From Parasphingorhabdus sp. SCSIO 66989 (GTDB lineage Bacteria; Pseudomonadota; Alphaproteobacteria; Sphingomonadales; Sphingomonadaceae), in the NCBI RefSeq assembly GCF_032852305.1, contig NZ_CP136594.1, forward strand, positions 2,889,501 to 2,953,500: DNA of 64,000 nucleotides. Reading direction: 5' to 3'. The notes under the pieces are model-generated. The model was not told the origin of the DNA, ran no database searches, and worked only from the letters and a program-made list of their open reading frames with translations. How positions within the stretch are numbered: position 1 is the first letter of the stretch; the number at the start of each line of letters is the position of its first letter. This document shows positions 17,243 to 26,871 of this stretch, one piece after another. The position numbers were made by a program, and so were the translations under genes.

Positions 17243-17920
17243 TCATTGTGGAATCTGCCAACGCACCGCGAACGGATAGGTCCCCGTTATTGGGTTATCC
17301 TGCGGGTCCAGTGCAGGGCGGAAGCGAGCACGACGCTTAACATTCTTACATGTCGCCGCATCAAGATCGCTGTGACCACTGGAGCCCGTCACTGCACAAT
17401 CCGACACGCGACCATTTGCACCCACGGTCAGACGAACGCGCGTTGTTCCCTCACGACCCTCACGCAAAGCCCGTGACGGATAGTCATTGGTATTCGCCCA
17501 GCTACCACGATTGTTGCGTGGCTCAGGGTTAGGACGCTTTGACACCGGCGGAGGCGGTGGAGGCGGGGCTGCTGGGCCAGGATCAGGCACAGGCGCGGCC
17601 TGCTCCGTCGGCACAAACGAATCAGGAATTTCCTGCTGCGTCTGGATCGGCGGCGGAGGCGCCGGAAGCTGAATTGGCGGCGGAGGCGTCACAATTGGTG
17701 GCGGCTCAGCCTGTTTCTCGGGTTCTGGTGGCGGTTCCTCTTCTTCAGGTTCCGGCACTTCTTCTTCAATGTCGATGACTTCGGTCGTATCAAGGATCTT
17801 CTTGCCGGTAACGACTTCGAAGCCTTTGATAAGCGCATAGGTTAGCGCGACCATGGTCAAAGCAACGATAATTGCGGAAACAATTCTGTTTCCGGTCATA
17901 TCCTGATCAACATACGCCAT
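17243..17920 (-). CDS. tonB: TonB energy transducer
   Basis: 225 residues. An N-terminal anchor helix (about 14-37) is followed by a long acidic and Pro-rich spacer (about 45-135, with many EP, PPP and PPPP runs) that crosses the periplasm, then a C-terminal TonB domain beginning about 145 (YPSRALREGREGTTRVRLTVGANGRVSDCAVTGSSGH). It links the ExbB-ExbD motor to outer-membrane receptors for iron chelates, vitamins or glycans. First gene of the operon, whose promoter should be in 17921-18100. No TonB-dependent receptor is in the window. Confidence 0.93.
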   Translation of the reverse strand: MAYVDQDMTGNRIVSAIIVALTMVALTYALIKGFEVVTGKKILDTTEVIDIEEEVPEPEEEEPPPEPEKQAEPPPIVTPPPPIQLPAPPPPIQTQQEIPDSFVPTEQAAPVPDPGPAAPPPPPPPVSKRPNPEPRNNRGSWANTNDYPSRALREGREGTTRVRLTVGANGRVSDCAVTGSSGHSDLDAATCKNVKRRARFRPALDPQDNPITGTYPFAVRWQIPQ

Positions 17921-18229
17921 TCAGTAAAGCACTCCCTTTAGCTTAAGCATGTTCGTTTAGAGGGGCGATTTATCACAGCCAAACGCCCTGTTCGGCCATA
18001 TGCGAACCGTGGTGACAAATATCACTCTACCCCCTGCAATACAGCATCACATACTGACTGTGTTTAACGCCCACCCGCAATATTTTTGTTTTCTTGTTAT
18101 GCGCATGCTTTAACGACAGTGAGCGAGGCAGGCAATCGCTTTCATAAATTCATATCGGATTAACCCTGTCACAGTCACGTTCTGAACATTACCAAATCCG
18201 ATTGTGCAGTGCAAAAAGGTTTCGAGCTT
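17921..18229. other. Divergent intergenic region, tonB operon / secreted protein
   Basis: 309 bp without a gene, AT-richer than its surroundings. It must hold promoters in both directions. I see an 8-bp inverted repeat ATCGGATT/AATCCGAT near 18153 and 18197, about 36 bp apart, but no recognisable Fur box or riboswitch. Confidence 0.4.
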
Positions 18230-19045
18230 ATGCGTCCCGGCTTTTTGATTATTCTAGGATTAGCGCTGTTTTTCGTTGCAAATCATGGCGCTGCTCAATC
18301 GCCTTCGACATCATCGGGCTTGAGCTATGCCAAGTTGGCGCAACTGAGTGATAATTCTGATATCATCGCGTCAGCGCGTGTAAAACGAGCCATTACATTG
18401 CCGCCAGAGCGTGCTCCGAATGTCGCAATCGGCAATGTCCGAATCTATGTAGAAGCCGAAATTCTCGGTTTGATCCGCGGTCAGGGCGGATTGCCCGAAT
18501 CGATTCGCTATCTGGTGGATATGCCGCTTGATGCTCGTGGCAAAGCGCCAAAGATCAAGAAAAAGTCCTTCTTGTTGTTCGCCCGGCGCGGCGGTTCCCC
18601 TGCCGAGCTGCAACTGCTGGGGCCAGATGCACAGCAACCATGGTCACAGACGCTCAATGATCGTGTCCGCGCCATTACACAGCAGTTGCTGGCAGCCGAC
18701 GCACCACCCGTCATTACCGGGGTAAAAGAGGCCTTTCACGTCCCCGGTAATCTGCAAGGCGAAGGCGAAACCCAGATTTTTCTCAACACCCCCAATGGTG
18801 ACCCAGTCTCGATCTCGATTCTGCGGCGGCCGCGGCAAACGCCGGTCTGGGCGGTATCGCTAAGCGAGATTGTCGACGCTTCGGCAACGCGGCCCCGACG
18901 CGACACGCCTTTATGGTACCGCCTTGCCTGCGGGTTGCCGCGTGAGATCCCCGATGATGTGCTGTTCTCCGCCGACAACCGTGCCAATATGATAGCGCGG
19001 GAGGACTATTCGCTGGTGCTGCGCGATTTGGGGCCGTGCGAATAG
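18230..19045 (+). CDS. Unrecognised secreted protein
   Basis: 271 residues from ATG 18230, chosen over GTG 18209 because AAAAAGG then lies upstream. An N-terminal signal peptide is clear (LIILGLALFFVANHGAAQS, cleavage after AAQ). The mature part begins with a beta-rich stretch AKLAQLSDNSDIIASARVKRAI and has no catalytic motif I know; two Cys near the C-terminus could bond. It ends 14 bp from the convergent nucleotidyltransferase gene. Function unknown. Confidence 0.75.
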   Translation: MRPGFLIILGLALFFVANHGAAQSPSTSSGLSYAKLAQLSDNSDIIASARVKRAITLPPERAPNVAIGNVRIYVEAEILGLIRGQGGLPESIRYLVDMPLDARGKAPKIKKKSFLLFARRGGSPAELQLLGPDAQQPWSQTLNDRVRAITQQLLAADAPPVITGVKEAFHVPGNLQGEGETQIFLNTPNGDPVSISILRRPRQTPVWAVSLSEIVDASATRPRRDTPLWYRLACGLPREIPDDVLFSADNRANMIAREDYSLVLRDLGPCE

Positions 19046-19059
19046 CGCCCGCGCCAAGC

Positions 19060-19896
19060 TCAGAGCTTGCGCTTCGCCAGCAACTCCTCGCACACATCAT
19101 AAGTGCGTTGATTATCGACATCGACGGCATAGGCACCATCATCATAGACATGCGCAGTGATTTTAACGCCGAACCGGCGTGACAGCGTACCCATAATCTG
19201 GTCGAGTGACCACCAGCCCAGCTTGAACCGAATCAGATTGAGAATGCCAAAGGCCTGGGCGATCCGGCCACGGGTCTTGATAAACTGCCCACCTTGGCGA
19301 AACGCCTCAGCCGCACGCATCGCATGGGCGTTGCCGAGCCAATAGGCATTGCAATTGGCGATAGCGACATCACGAAACTCATAGAACTTCCGTTGCCCTT
19401 CGGGATGCGCCGCCAGGATATCCTCACGCCGCGCAACGGCCAGAACCGCCCCGGAACCGGTAGCGATGCCATGATCGTGAATTTCACGCAGCGATTCCGG
19501 TGTCGCCAGCACATTATCGCCGGTGGTGATCAGCAGCGGGAAGCGGTTCCCGGATTCGGCCACCGCCGCTTCGACGCTCTCGACAATTCCCGCCTGCGCC
19601 TCACATATAGTAAGCCGCCCGGCTTTTTTGAGCGCAACCACGGCGGGAAGGTCGGCAATCACTTCCGGATCATGGATCGAGATGATGATAAGATTGTCCG
19701 GCCACGCCTCGCCTGCGGCTTCCAATACCCATTGCAGCAATGGCTTGCCTTGTATGGGCACGCGGCATTTATGGCTGACCCCGGCCTTTTCGGCCAAGGG
19801 GTCGAGCTTACCGTCGCGCTTGCCAGCGAGGATAAGTAGGGTTGGACTATTGGCTGCCGCCGCCGCGGCAGATGAAGGGGTTTGGGCTGTCGCCAT
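19060..19896 (-). CDS. MobA-like NTP transferase domain protein
   Basis: 278 residues. The N-terminus LLILAGKRDGKLDPLAEKAGVSHKCRVPIQGKPLLQWVLEA follows the nucleotidyltransferase pattern (phosphate loop, then Lys-Pro-Leu for the base), but the loop reads LAGKRDGK instead of LAGGxSxRMG. ITTGDNVLATPE fits the metal-binding TGD segment. It likely activates a sugar or alcohol phosphate with CTP or GTP; which one is not clear. Good AGGAAA site before ATG 19896. The Ala-rich first 16 residues look dispensable. Confidence 0.75.
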   Translation of the reverse strand: MATAQTPSSAAAAAANSPTLLILAGKRDGKLDPLAEKAGVSHKCRVPIQGKPLLQWVLEAAGEAWPDNLIIISIHDPEVIADLPAVVALKKAGRLTICEAQAGIVESVEAAVAESGNRFPLLITTGDNVLATPESLREIHDHGIATGSGAVLAVARREDILAAHPEGQRKFYEFRDVAIANCNAYWLGNAHAMRAAEAFRQGGQFIKTRGRIAQAFGILNLIRFKLGWWSLDQIMGTLSRRFGVKITAHVYDDGAYAVDVDNQRTYDVCEELLAKRKL

Positions 19897-20077
19897 GATA
19901 TTTCCTAATGATGTTTCTGCTCCGCTGGCACATCATCGCGCTGCGGGCATGACTATGGTGCGGCATATAGTAAGCAAGGGCCGCAACGTAAACCTTGCCG
20001 GGCAACGCGTTTAGCGCTGGCAATTCGCATCGACCAAGTTAGACAGGCCGAATCATATAAAGAAACGGGACAATCAC

Positions 20078-21388
20078 ATGGCATCGCGCACTCTCTCTAT
20101 CGGCATTGTCGGCCTTGGCACGGTCGGCACCGGGGTCATTCGGCTGATCGAGGAAAATGCGATGTTGATTGCCCGCCGTTCGGGCCAGACCATCAGCATC
20201 GGCGCGATCACTGCACGTGACCGCAATAAGGATCGCGGCGTTGACTTGAGGGGCTATCGCTGGGTCGATGATATGCTGGAAATGGCTGATGACCCTGAAC
20301 TCGATATCATTGTCGAGCTGATCGGCGGCAGCGATGGCCCTGCCCTGACTTTGGCCAAGAAGGCGCTGACCAATGGCAAGTCCTTGGTCACGGCCAACAA
20401 GGCCATGATCGCGCATCATGGATTAGAACTAGCGGAACTCGCCGAAACCAATGGCGCCGCCCTACATTATGAGGCGGCGGTGGCTGGTGGCATCCCGGCA
20501 ATTAAAGGCGTGCGCGAGGGCACGGCGGCGAACCGCATCGAACGCATTTACGGTATCTTGAATGGGACCAGTAATTATATCCTCTCGACCATGGAAACCA
20601 GTGGCCGCGATTTTGATGATGTCCTCGCCGAAGCACAGGCGCTGGGCTATGCCGAGGCGGATCCCAGCTTTGACATTGATGGTGTTGATGCCGCGCATAA
20701 GCTTTCCATTCTCGCCAGCCTGGCCTTTGCCAGCCGTCTCGATTTCGATGCGGTGGCTACTGAAGGCATTCGCGCCATACAGGCGGCCGATATCGCCCAG
20801 GCTGATGCGCTGGGCTATCGTATCCGCTTGCTCGGTCTGGCTGAACGCCATGATGGCGATAAGGCAAGCGAGCTGTTCCAACGCGTCCACCCCTATCTGG
20901 TGCCCAAAAGCCATCCGCTCGCCAATGTCGATGGCTCAACCAATGCCGTCGTGGCCGAAGGCAATTTCTCCGGGCGGCTATTGTTTCAGGGTGCTGGCGC
21001 AGGCGACGGACCAACCGCCTCGGCAGTCGTCGCCGATATTATCGCCATTGCCCGCGGCGAACTGTCGCCCGCCTTTGCCATGCCAGTCAAAGCGCTGGAA
21101 CCATGCGCCCCGGCAGAGTCCGGCCATCGCATCGGCCGCGCCTATCTGCGCTTTCAGGTTGCAGACAAGCCGGGCGTGCTCGCCGAGATCACCGCGGCCC
21201 TGCGTGATGCCGATGTCTCCATCGAAAGCCTGATCCAGAAAGAGCGCAGCCCAAATGATGCAGTGCTGGTCGCAATGGTGACGCATGAATGTGCCGAAAG
21301 TCAGGTCAATGCGACACTCGATGCACTGGCCGGTTCGTCAAGCCTTTTGGGCGAGCCCATGGTTATCCATATATTGGGTGATGAATAA
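20078..21388 (+). CDS. hom: Homoserine dehydrogenase
   Basis: 436 residues, normal for the ACT-containing form. NAD(P)-binding GIVGLGTVGTGV at the N-terminus, catalytic Lys in VTANKAMIAHHG, substrate motif YGILNGTSNYILSTME, and a C-terminal ACT domain (about 355-430: FQVADKPGVLAEITAALRDADVSIESLIQ) for threonine feedback. It reduces aspartate semialdehyde to homoserine, leading to threonine and methionine. Stands alone here, without thrB or thrC. Confidence 0.95.
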   Translation: MASRTLSIGIVGLGTVGTGVIRLIEENAMLIARRSGQTISIGAITARDRNKDRGVDLRGYRWVDDMLEMADDPELDIIVELIGGSDGPALTLAKKALTNGKSLVTANKAMIAHHGLELAELAETNGAALHYEAAVAGGIPAIKGVREGTAANRIERIYGILNGTSNYILSTMETSGRDFDDVLAEAQALGYAEADPSFDIDGVDAAHKLSILASLAFASRLDFDAVATEGIRAIQAADIAQADALGYRIRLLGLAERHDGDKASELFQRVHPYLVPKSHPLANVDGSTNAVVAEGNFSGRLLFQGAGAGDGPTASAVVADIIAIARGELSPAFAMPVKALEPCAPAESGHRIGRAYLRFQVADKPGVLAEITAALRDADVSIESLIQKERSPNDAVLVAMVTHECAESQVNATLDALAGSSSLLGEPMVIHILGDE

Positions 21389-21459
21389 CAGCAGATGGAC
21401 CTATCCGCTTCATGATATCGGCAAGAATAGGGTTATCTGATGGATAAACGAGGCTCAAA

Positions 21460-22782
21460 ATGCATGTACTGACTGGTCGCCATATTAATAAAGCTGCAAA
21501 AAGCCTTCTATCAATCATAGCGTTAGCATCCCTTCCTCTCCCATTGGCAGCACAGGAAACGCAGCAAGAAAACGAGGCCTCTGAATGTGATGAATGGGCT
21601 GCAAGCGACAGTGCCTGGCAAGACATAGAGCAGGCACTACGCGAGAATTATGCCTATCTAGATCGCGTATCGGATCATGATGCTTTGCTCGAGAATACGG
21701 GCCGAAACGCAGAGAAAGCGGACAGTCTTGCTGAGCTCTCAATCATAGTAGAAAACCTTGGCTATGCATTTCGCGACAGTCATTTCCATGTGAGTCCCGC
21801 ACCGCCTGTCGAGCGCGCATGGATACCCACGGGAACTGACCTATGGGCTGCTCGAAATGAACTTGGGAAGTTCATGCTCATTGATGTCAAAGCAGACAGC
21901 GATGCTTATGCCAAAGGTCTGCGTCCGGGAATGGAAATTCTGTCGATTGGCGGAGAGCCCACAGCCGATGCCGTCGCGAAATTGCTTGAGCCTGTCACCC
22001 AATCGCCTTCAGCCGAGCAGCTGGACTATGCAGTGAACGTACTTCTCTCCGGGTTTACCAACACCGATCGCTCCATAGCTGTCAGGCAACCGGATACGAC
22101 CGCCCGCTTGGTGACTTTGGCAAAGGGGTTATCCAGCTATAAGCGCCCCAAGGAACCTGTAACCTTCAAAGCCATGGGAGAAACAGCCTATTTCCGTTTC
22201 AACAACCAGCTTGGTGAAAACCGCACCATTGCAGCTTTTGATACGCTAATGGGGGAACATGCCGATGCCGCCGCTTTCATTATTGATCTCCGTGATACAC
22301 CAAGCGGCGGAAATACCACCGTCGCCCGCGCAATAATGGGGCATTTTGTGCAGCAAGAAGCTCCGTATCAGCAGCATATCAATGCTTATGAAAACGACTT
22401 TCTCGGCGTCAAGCGGCTGCAGGTAGAATATGTTTTTCCCCGCCAACCCAATCCCTCGGTTCCCGTGGTTGTTCTGGCTGGTCGCTGGACCGGCAGTGTT
22501 GGTGAGGCCATTGCGATGGGCATGGATTCTGCCGCAAATGCGTATAGCATTGGCACCGATCTTGGTGATTTGCTGGGGACACTCAACAATCATACACTGC
22601 CTAATGGCTGCATGACACTGAACTTTGCCTATGACCGATTGATGCATGCAGATGGCACGAGACGCGAGAACTGGATGCCTGACCAGATACTGACAAGTGG
22701 TGAAACTGATGCTGCAGGAAAAGATCCTGCTTTATCTGCGGCATATGAATATCTTGCGTCACGCAATATTCAAACCCGATAA
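21460..22782 (+). CDS. Secreted S41-family (C-terminal-processing-like) peptidase
   Basis: 440 residues with a signal peptide (ALASLPLPLAAQ). A PDZ-like region is seen at about 145-175 (DAYAKGLRPGMEILSIGGEPTAD), and the S41 fold shows YFRFNNQLGENRTIAAFD, FIIDLRDTPSGGN and the nucleophile region VLAGRWTGSVGEAIAMGMD, where Ser sits in the SVGE turn. The Lys of the Ser-Lys dyad is not obvious, so activity may be altered. G+C is a little lower than in neighbours. It is followed after 14 bp by a 2-oxoglutarate oxygenase gene, possibly in one operon. Confidence 0.75.
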   Translation: MHVLTGRHINKAAKSLLSIIALASLPLPLAAQETQQENEASECDEWAASDSAWQDIEQALRENYAYLDRVSDHDALLENTGRNAEKADSLAELSIIVENLGYAFRDSHFHVSPAPPVERAWIPTGTDLWAARNELGKFMLIDVKADSDAYAKGLRPGMEILSIGGEPTADAVAKLLEPVTQSPSAEQLDYAVNVLLSGFTNTDRSIAVRQPDTTARLVTLAKGLSSYKRPKEPVTFKAMGETAYFRFNNQLGENRTIAAFDTLMGEHADAAAFIIDLRDTPSGGNTTVARAIMGHFVQQEAPYQQHINAYENDFLGVKRLQVEYVFPRQPNPSVPVVVLAGRWTGSVGEAIAMGMDSAANAYSIGTDLGDLLGTLNNHTLPNGCMTLNFAYDRLMHADGTRRENWMPDQILTSGETDAAGKDPALSAAYEYLASRNIQTR

Positions 22783-22796
22783 GCATATGCTGTGTC

Positions 22797-23462
22797 ATGA
22801 CACTGAAATCCAACACCCGCAAACTCGCAAAACTTGGCAAGCAGGTCAGTGATCGGCTGAACCGTAACGCGCGTGTCTATCGTTTTGAGACCAACAAAGC
22901 ACAGGTTTACAGCATGTGTGGCTTCCTGCCCGCCGATGACTGCCGGATGCTGGTCCGTATGATCGATCAGGATGCTGTGCCTTCAACATTATATGATGCT
23001 TCTGAAGACAACGAGTTTCGCACCAGTTCAAGCTGCAACTTCTCAAGACATGACCCGGAAATCCAGCGGATTACCCAACGCATATCCGGGCTTCTCGGTA
23101 TTGATACTGGCTATGGTGAGACGATTCAGGGGCAGCGTTATCAGGTCGGACAGCAATTCAAGATGCATCACGACTTTTTCCATGAGCGCACCAGCTATTG
23201 GGAGAGGGAAATGTCCCGTTCCGGTCAACGCACCTGGACGGCCATGGTCTATCTCAATCAGCCTGAAGGCGGCGGCGAGACCCATTTTCCCCATCTCGGC
23301 TTTGGCGTGGTGCCGCAAGCGGGTACATTGCTCGCCTGGAACAATCTCAGCCCGGAAGGCAAGCCCAATGGCTACACCGCCCATATCGGCGCACCGGTGA
23401 CCGCGGGGACGAAATACATCATCACCAACTGGTTTCGCGAACGCCCTTGGGCAGACGATTAA
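22797..23462 (+). CDS. 2-oxoglutarate/Fe(II) oxygenase, prolyl 4-hydroxylase-like
   Basis: 221 residues. Iron ligands are His124 and Asp126 (KMHHDFF) and His196 (YTAHIG); the 2-oxoglutarate-binding Lys is 206 (GTKYIITNWFRERPW). The jelly-roll stretch AMVYLNQPEGGGETHFPHLG matches the prolyl 4-hydroxylase alpha-subunit domain. Bacterial members hydroxylate prolyl residues in proteins or small peptides; the substrate is unknown. 14 bp after the S41-like gene. Confidence 0.9.
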   Translation: MTLKSNTRKLAKLGKQVSDRLNRNARVYRFETNKAQVYSMCGFLPADDCRMLVRMIDQDAVPSTLYDASEDNEFRTSSSCNFSRHDPEIQRITQRISGLLGIDTGYGETIQGQRYQVGQQFKMHHDFFHERTSYWEREMSRSGQRTWTAMVYLNQPEGGGETHFPHLGFGVVPQAGTLLAWNNLSPEGKPNGYTAHIGAPVTAGTKYIITNWFRERPWADD

Positions 23463-23621
23463 TCGTTGATCATCTCGAACCCCTAACTTGAGAACTTAAA
23501 ACGATATATCATTACGTATAGTAAACATCGACCAACGGTCCTGATGGTTCGGCTGACGCATTTGCCCGGTCGACCCCGAAGACGTAGAATCGGCGCAAAT
23601 TTCTACAAAGGGATCAAGATC

Positions 23622-25472
23622 ATGCGCATGACCATGTTGCTCGCCACCTCCACTATTGCTCTAGCGGTATCCGCGCCGGGCAGTGCCTTTGCCAACACTG
23701 CGGCGCCCGAGGCCATCGCTGCAGCCGATGCCATGATTGACAGTCATGAAGACCAGACCGAAGGCGAGAAGCTGCGCGCCATTTTTTCTGCCGATGACCA
23801 GGCCAATCTGAAGCGCAATCCGCTCTTTGCTCTGTTCCGCGGCGATATGCGTTATGCGGATCAATTTGGCGACTATATTTCTGACGCCTATAATGAAGCC
23901 GAGAAGAAAGCCGCCGAAGACAATCTGGCGGCGCTGGCCGCGATCGACACCACGAAACTCAACAGCGTCGATGCGATTGCCTATCAGGTGTTCAAGCGCA
24001 ATCAGGAATCCTCGCTGAAAGGCTATTCCGACGAGATTTTACCACTCACCATCGTCCGCCCGCTCAACCATTTCTCCGGCTTTCACACCTTCTATCCGAC
24101 ATTCGCCTCAGGCAAGGGAGCCGCGCCGTTCAAGACGGTGACCGATTATGAGAATAATCTGAAACGGCATCGGGGCTTTATCCGCCTGATGGATGCCAGC
24201 ATCGAGCGCTTCAAACAGGGCGAAGAATCGGGCGTTTTTGAAACCAAGCTGACCATTCGCAATGTTATTGAGCAGCTCGATACCCAGCTTGCGCAGGCGC
24301 CGGAGGAAAGCCCCTATTACGGCCCGATAAACAGCTTTCCCGAGGACTTTAGCGAAGCCGATAAGGAGCGCCTGACCGCCGAATATCGCGATATCATCAC
24401 CAAGGGTATCTATCCGGTCTATACCCGGATGCGCGACTATCTGCGCGATGACTATCTGCCGCAAGCGCGCGATGGCGTTGGCCTCTCTTATATGAAAGGC
24501 GGCGACAGGATGTACCAACATCTGCTCGAACAGACGACCACCCTGCCGCTCACCGCCAATGAGATTCACGAGCTTGGCCTCAGCGAAGTCGCACGCATCA
24601 CCACCGAGATGGAAGCGATCAAGAATGAGGTCGCGTTTGATGGCACGTTGAAAGAGTTTTTCGACTTCATCCGCACCGACCCGCAGTTCAAACCGGAAAG
24701 CCGCGAGGCTCTGACTCAGGCCTATTATGATCTTGGCAAAAAGGTCGATGCGGTGATCGAAACCCAGTTCAAGGTGATCCCCAAAACGCCGCTGGAAATC
24801 CGCCCTTATGAGCCGTTCCGCGAGAAGTTTCAGGCAGGTGGTTCCTATCAGTCGGGCACGCCTGATGGCTCACGCCCCGGTATCTTCTATTTCAACGCCT
24901 ATGATCTGCCCAGCCGAACTACGCCGGGCCAGACCACGCTGTATCTGCATGAGGGTGCACCAGGCCACCACTTCCAGATCAGCCTGGCGCAGGAGAATGA
25001 TGACCTGCCCGCCTTTATGCGCTTTGGCGGCAACACCGCCTATGTTGAAGGCTGGGCGCTTTATTCGGAGAAGCTGGGCTTCCCCATGGGCCTGTTTGAC
25101 GACCCGTATCAGCGGCTTGGCCATCTCGACGACGAGATGCTGCGCGCGATGCGGCTGGTCGTCGATACCGGGCTGCATTCCAAAGGCTGGACCCGCGAAC
25201 AGGCGATCCAATATATGCTCGACAATTCCTCCATGGGCGAGACCGACGCCACTGCCGAGGTCGAGCGCTATATCGCCATTCCGTCCCAGGCGGTCGCCTA
25301 TAAGATCGGCGCGCTGACCATCCAGCGGCTGAAAAAAGAAGCACAGGCCGAACTGGGTGACAGGTTCGATCCACGTGAATTTCACGACCAGATACTCAAC
25401 ACCGGGGCGCTGCCGATGAGTGTGCTGGAAGCGAAGATCAAGGACTGGGTGGAAAGCGTGAAGACGTCCTGA
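23622..25472 (+). CDS. Secreted DUF885-family protein, likely metallopeptidase
   Basis: 616 residues from ATG 23622, preceded by AAAGGGA; 26 upstream in-frame codons are rejected. The signal peptide ends at AFA. The conserved core LYLHEGAPGHHFQISLAQE contains an HExxxHH-like arrangement, followed by YVEGWALYSEKLG, whose Glu is expected to complete the metal site. This is the DUF885 pattern, related to zinc carboxypeptidase-like folds. Substrate unknown. It stands alone; a large palindromic repeat follows. Confidence 0.88.
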   Translation: MRMTMLLATSTIALAVSAPGSAFANTAAPEAIAAADAMIDSHEDQTEGEKLRAIFSADDQANLKRNPLFALFRGDMRYADQFGDYISDAYNEAEKKAAEDNLAALAAIDTTKLNSVDAIAYQVFKRNQESSLKGYSDEILPLTIVRPLNHFSGFHTFYPTFASGKGAAPFKTVTDYENNLKRHRGFIRLMDASIERFKQGEESGVFETKLTIRNVIEQLDTQLAQAPEESPYYGPINSFPEDFSEADKERLTAEYRDIITKGIYPVYTRMRDYLRDDYLPQARDGVGLSYMKGGDRMYQHLLEQTTTLPLTANEIHELGLSEVARITTEMEAIKNEVAFDGTLKEFFDFIRTDPQFKPESREALTQAYYDLGKKVDAVIETQFKVIPKTPLEIRPYEPFREKFQAGGSYQSGTPDGSRPGIFYFNAYDLPSRTTPGQTTLYLHEGAPGHHFQISLAQENDDLPAFMRFGGNTAYVEGWALYSEKLGFPMGLFDDPYQRLGHLDDEMLRAMRLVVDTGLHSKGWTREQAIQYMLDNSSMGETDATAEVERYIAIPSQAVAYKIGALTIQRLKKEAQAELGDRFDPREFHDQILNTGALPMSVLEAKIKDWVESVKTS

Positions 25473-25478
25473 GCATAT

Positions 25479-25682
25479 CCTCCCCTTTAGGGGAGGGGGA
25501 CCAGCCGGAGCTTTAGCGAAGGCTGGTGGAGGGGCACCCTCGGCATGATCCAAACCCTCTGAAGATGAGAGGCGCTTGGCCTGAGTGATTTGCGACTTTG
25601 CCAATGTAGCGGCCTATTGACTATTCTGCCTGTGCCCCTCCACCAGCTTCGCTGGTTCCCCTCCCCGTCCCGGGGAGGATCG
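25479..25682. repeat. Inverted pair of REP-like units
   Basis: A 48-60-bp unit (25479-25539, containing CCTCCCC, GGGGAGGGG, ACCAGC and GGTGGAGGGGCAC) is repeated in inverse orientation at 25633-25682, with about 93 bp between. Each unit also has its own small hairpins. This is a composite of intergenic palindromic repeats filling the gap between two genes. No coding frame. Confidence 0.75.
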
Positions 25683-25725
25683 GCTAACCCCTTGCGGTAA
25701 TATGGCGCGCGACTAGAACAGAGCG

Positions 25726-26871
25726 ATGCGCATTTCTGTTCTTCTGGCCGCCACCGCCCTCGCCTCGCTTTCGCTGAACGCCTGCAAGCGGATCGATCTT
25801 GAGCAGCAAGAAGCCGAAGCCGGCACCGCCGCCATCCCCGAACCGCGCGCCGATGTCCTCACCGACCGCTTCGCCAGTTTCGCGCTGGCCTGTGTGCATA
25901 AGCAATATCCCAACAAGATCAGCCATGTGCTCGACAGCGAAGCCGATGTCGCCGCGCCGCGTGATCTTTACCCCGCCTTTTATGGCTGTTTTGACTGGCA
26001 CAGCTCGGTGCATGGCCATTGGCTGCTGGTGCGTATCCTTAAAACTGATCCCGATAGCCCCGGCGGCGAGGCGATGCGCGAGGCGATCATCACCGCGCTC
26101 GACCGCAGCTTCACCGAGGACAATATCGGAGGCGAACTCGCCTATTATCAAGGTGAAGATCGCGGCAGTTTTGAGCGGCCCTATGGCATTGCCTGGTATC
26201 TGCAACTGGTTGCCGAACTGCATGAAAGCGATGAGCCCAAGCTGCGCGAATACCGCCAGACCCTCGCACCGCTGGAGGACGCGATTGTCGCGCAAATCAT
26301 GCAATGGCTGCCCAAGCTCGCCTATCCGATACGGCTCGGCACCCATAACCAAACCGCCTTCGCCTTTGGCCTGATGCTCGACTATGCCCGCACCGTCGAG
26401 AACAGCGCGCTGGAAAAGGCGCTGACCGACAAGGCGCTGGAATTCCATAAAGACGATGTGAACTGCCCGCTTGCCTATGAGCCATCGGGTGAGGACTTCC
26501 TCTCGCCCTGTCTGATGGAGGCAGACCTTATGCGGCGGGTGATGCCGCAAGCCGAATACAGTGCATGGCTCAGCCGCTTCCTGCCCACCATCCCCACCGA
26601 TGGTTCCGCCAATTGGCTAGAACCCGGCGTGGTGCGCGATGCCAGCGATGGCAAGCTGGTGCACCTTGATGGCGTCAACCTGTCGCGCGCCTGGGCATTG
26701 GAGGGCATTGCCTCCGCCCTGCCCGACAATGACCCGCGCGCCGCCGCGCTCACCGCAGCCGCCAAACTGCACAAGGAAACCGGCATCGCCGCGGTCAGCG
26801 ATGAGCATTATTCGGGCAGCCACTGGCTCGCCAGCTTTGCCACTTATCTTGAAACAAGGCGCGGCCTATGA
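25726..26871 (+). CDS. DUF2891-family lipoprotein
   Basis: 381 residues. The N-terminal signal LASLSLNACKR has a lipobox-like end with Cys20, so the protein is probably lipid-anchored. The body matches the DUF2891 family as I know it: YPAFYGCFDWHSSVHGHW, GIAWYLQL, YPIRLGTHNQTAFAFGLMLDY, EPSGEDFLSPCLMEADLM, EHYSGSHWLASFATYL. The alpha-helical repeats and conserved His and Trp suggest a carbohydrate-active or lyase-like toroid, but no activity is established. The stop overlaps the argE start (ATGA). Confidence 0.85.
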   Translation: MRISVLLAATALASLSLNACKRIDLEQQEAEAGTAAIPEPRADVLTDRFASFALACVHKQYPNKISHVLDSEADVAAPRDLYPAFYGCFDWHSSVHGHWLLVRILKTDPDSPGGEAMREAIITALDRSFTEDNIGGELAYYQGEDRGSFERPYGIAWYLQLVAELHESDEPKLREYRQTLAPLEDAIVAQIMQWLPKLAYPIRLGTHNQTAFAFGLMLDYARTVENSALEKALTDKALEFHKDDVNCPLAYEPSGEDFLSPCLMEADLMRRVMPQAEYSAWLSRFLPTIPTDGSANWLEPGVVRDASDGKLVHLDGVNLSRAWALEGIASALPDNDPRAAALTAAAKLHKETGIAAVSDEHYSGSHWLASFATYLETRRGL

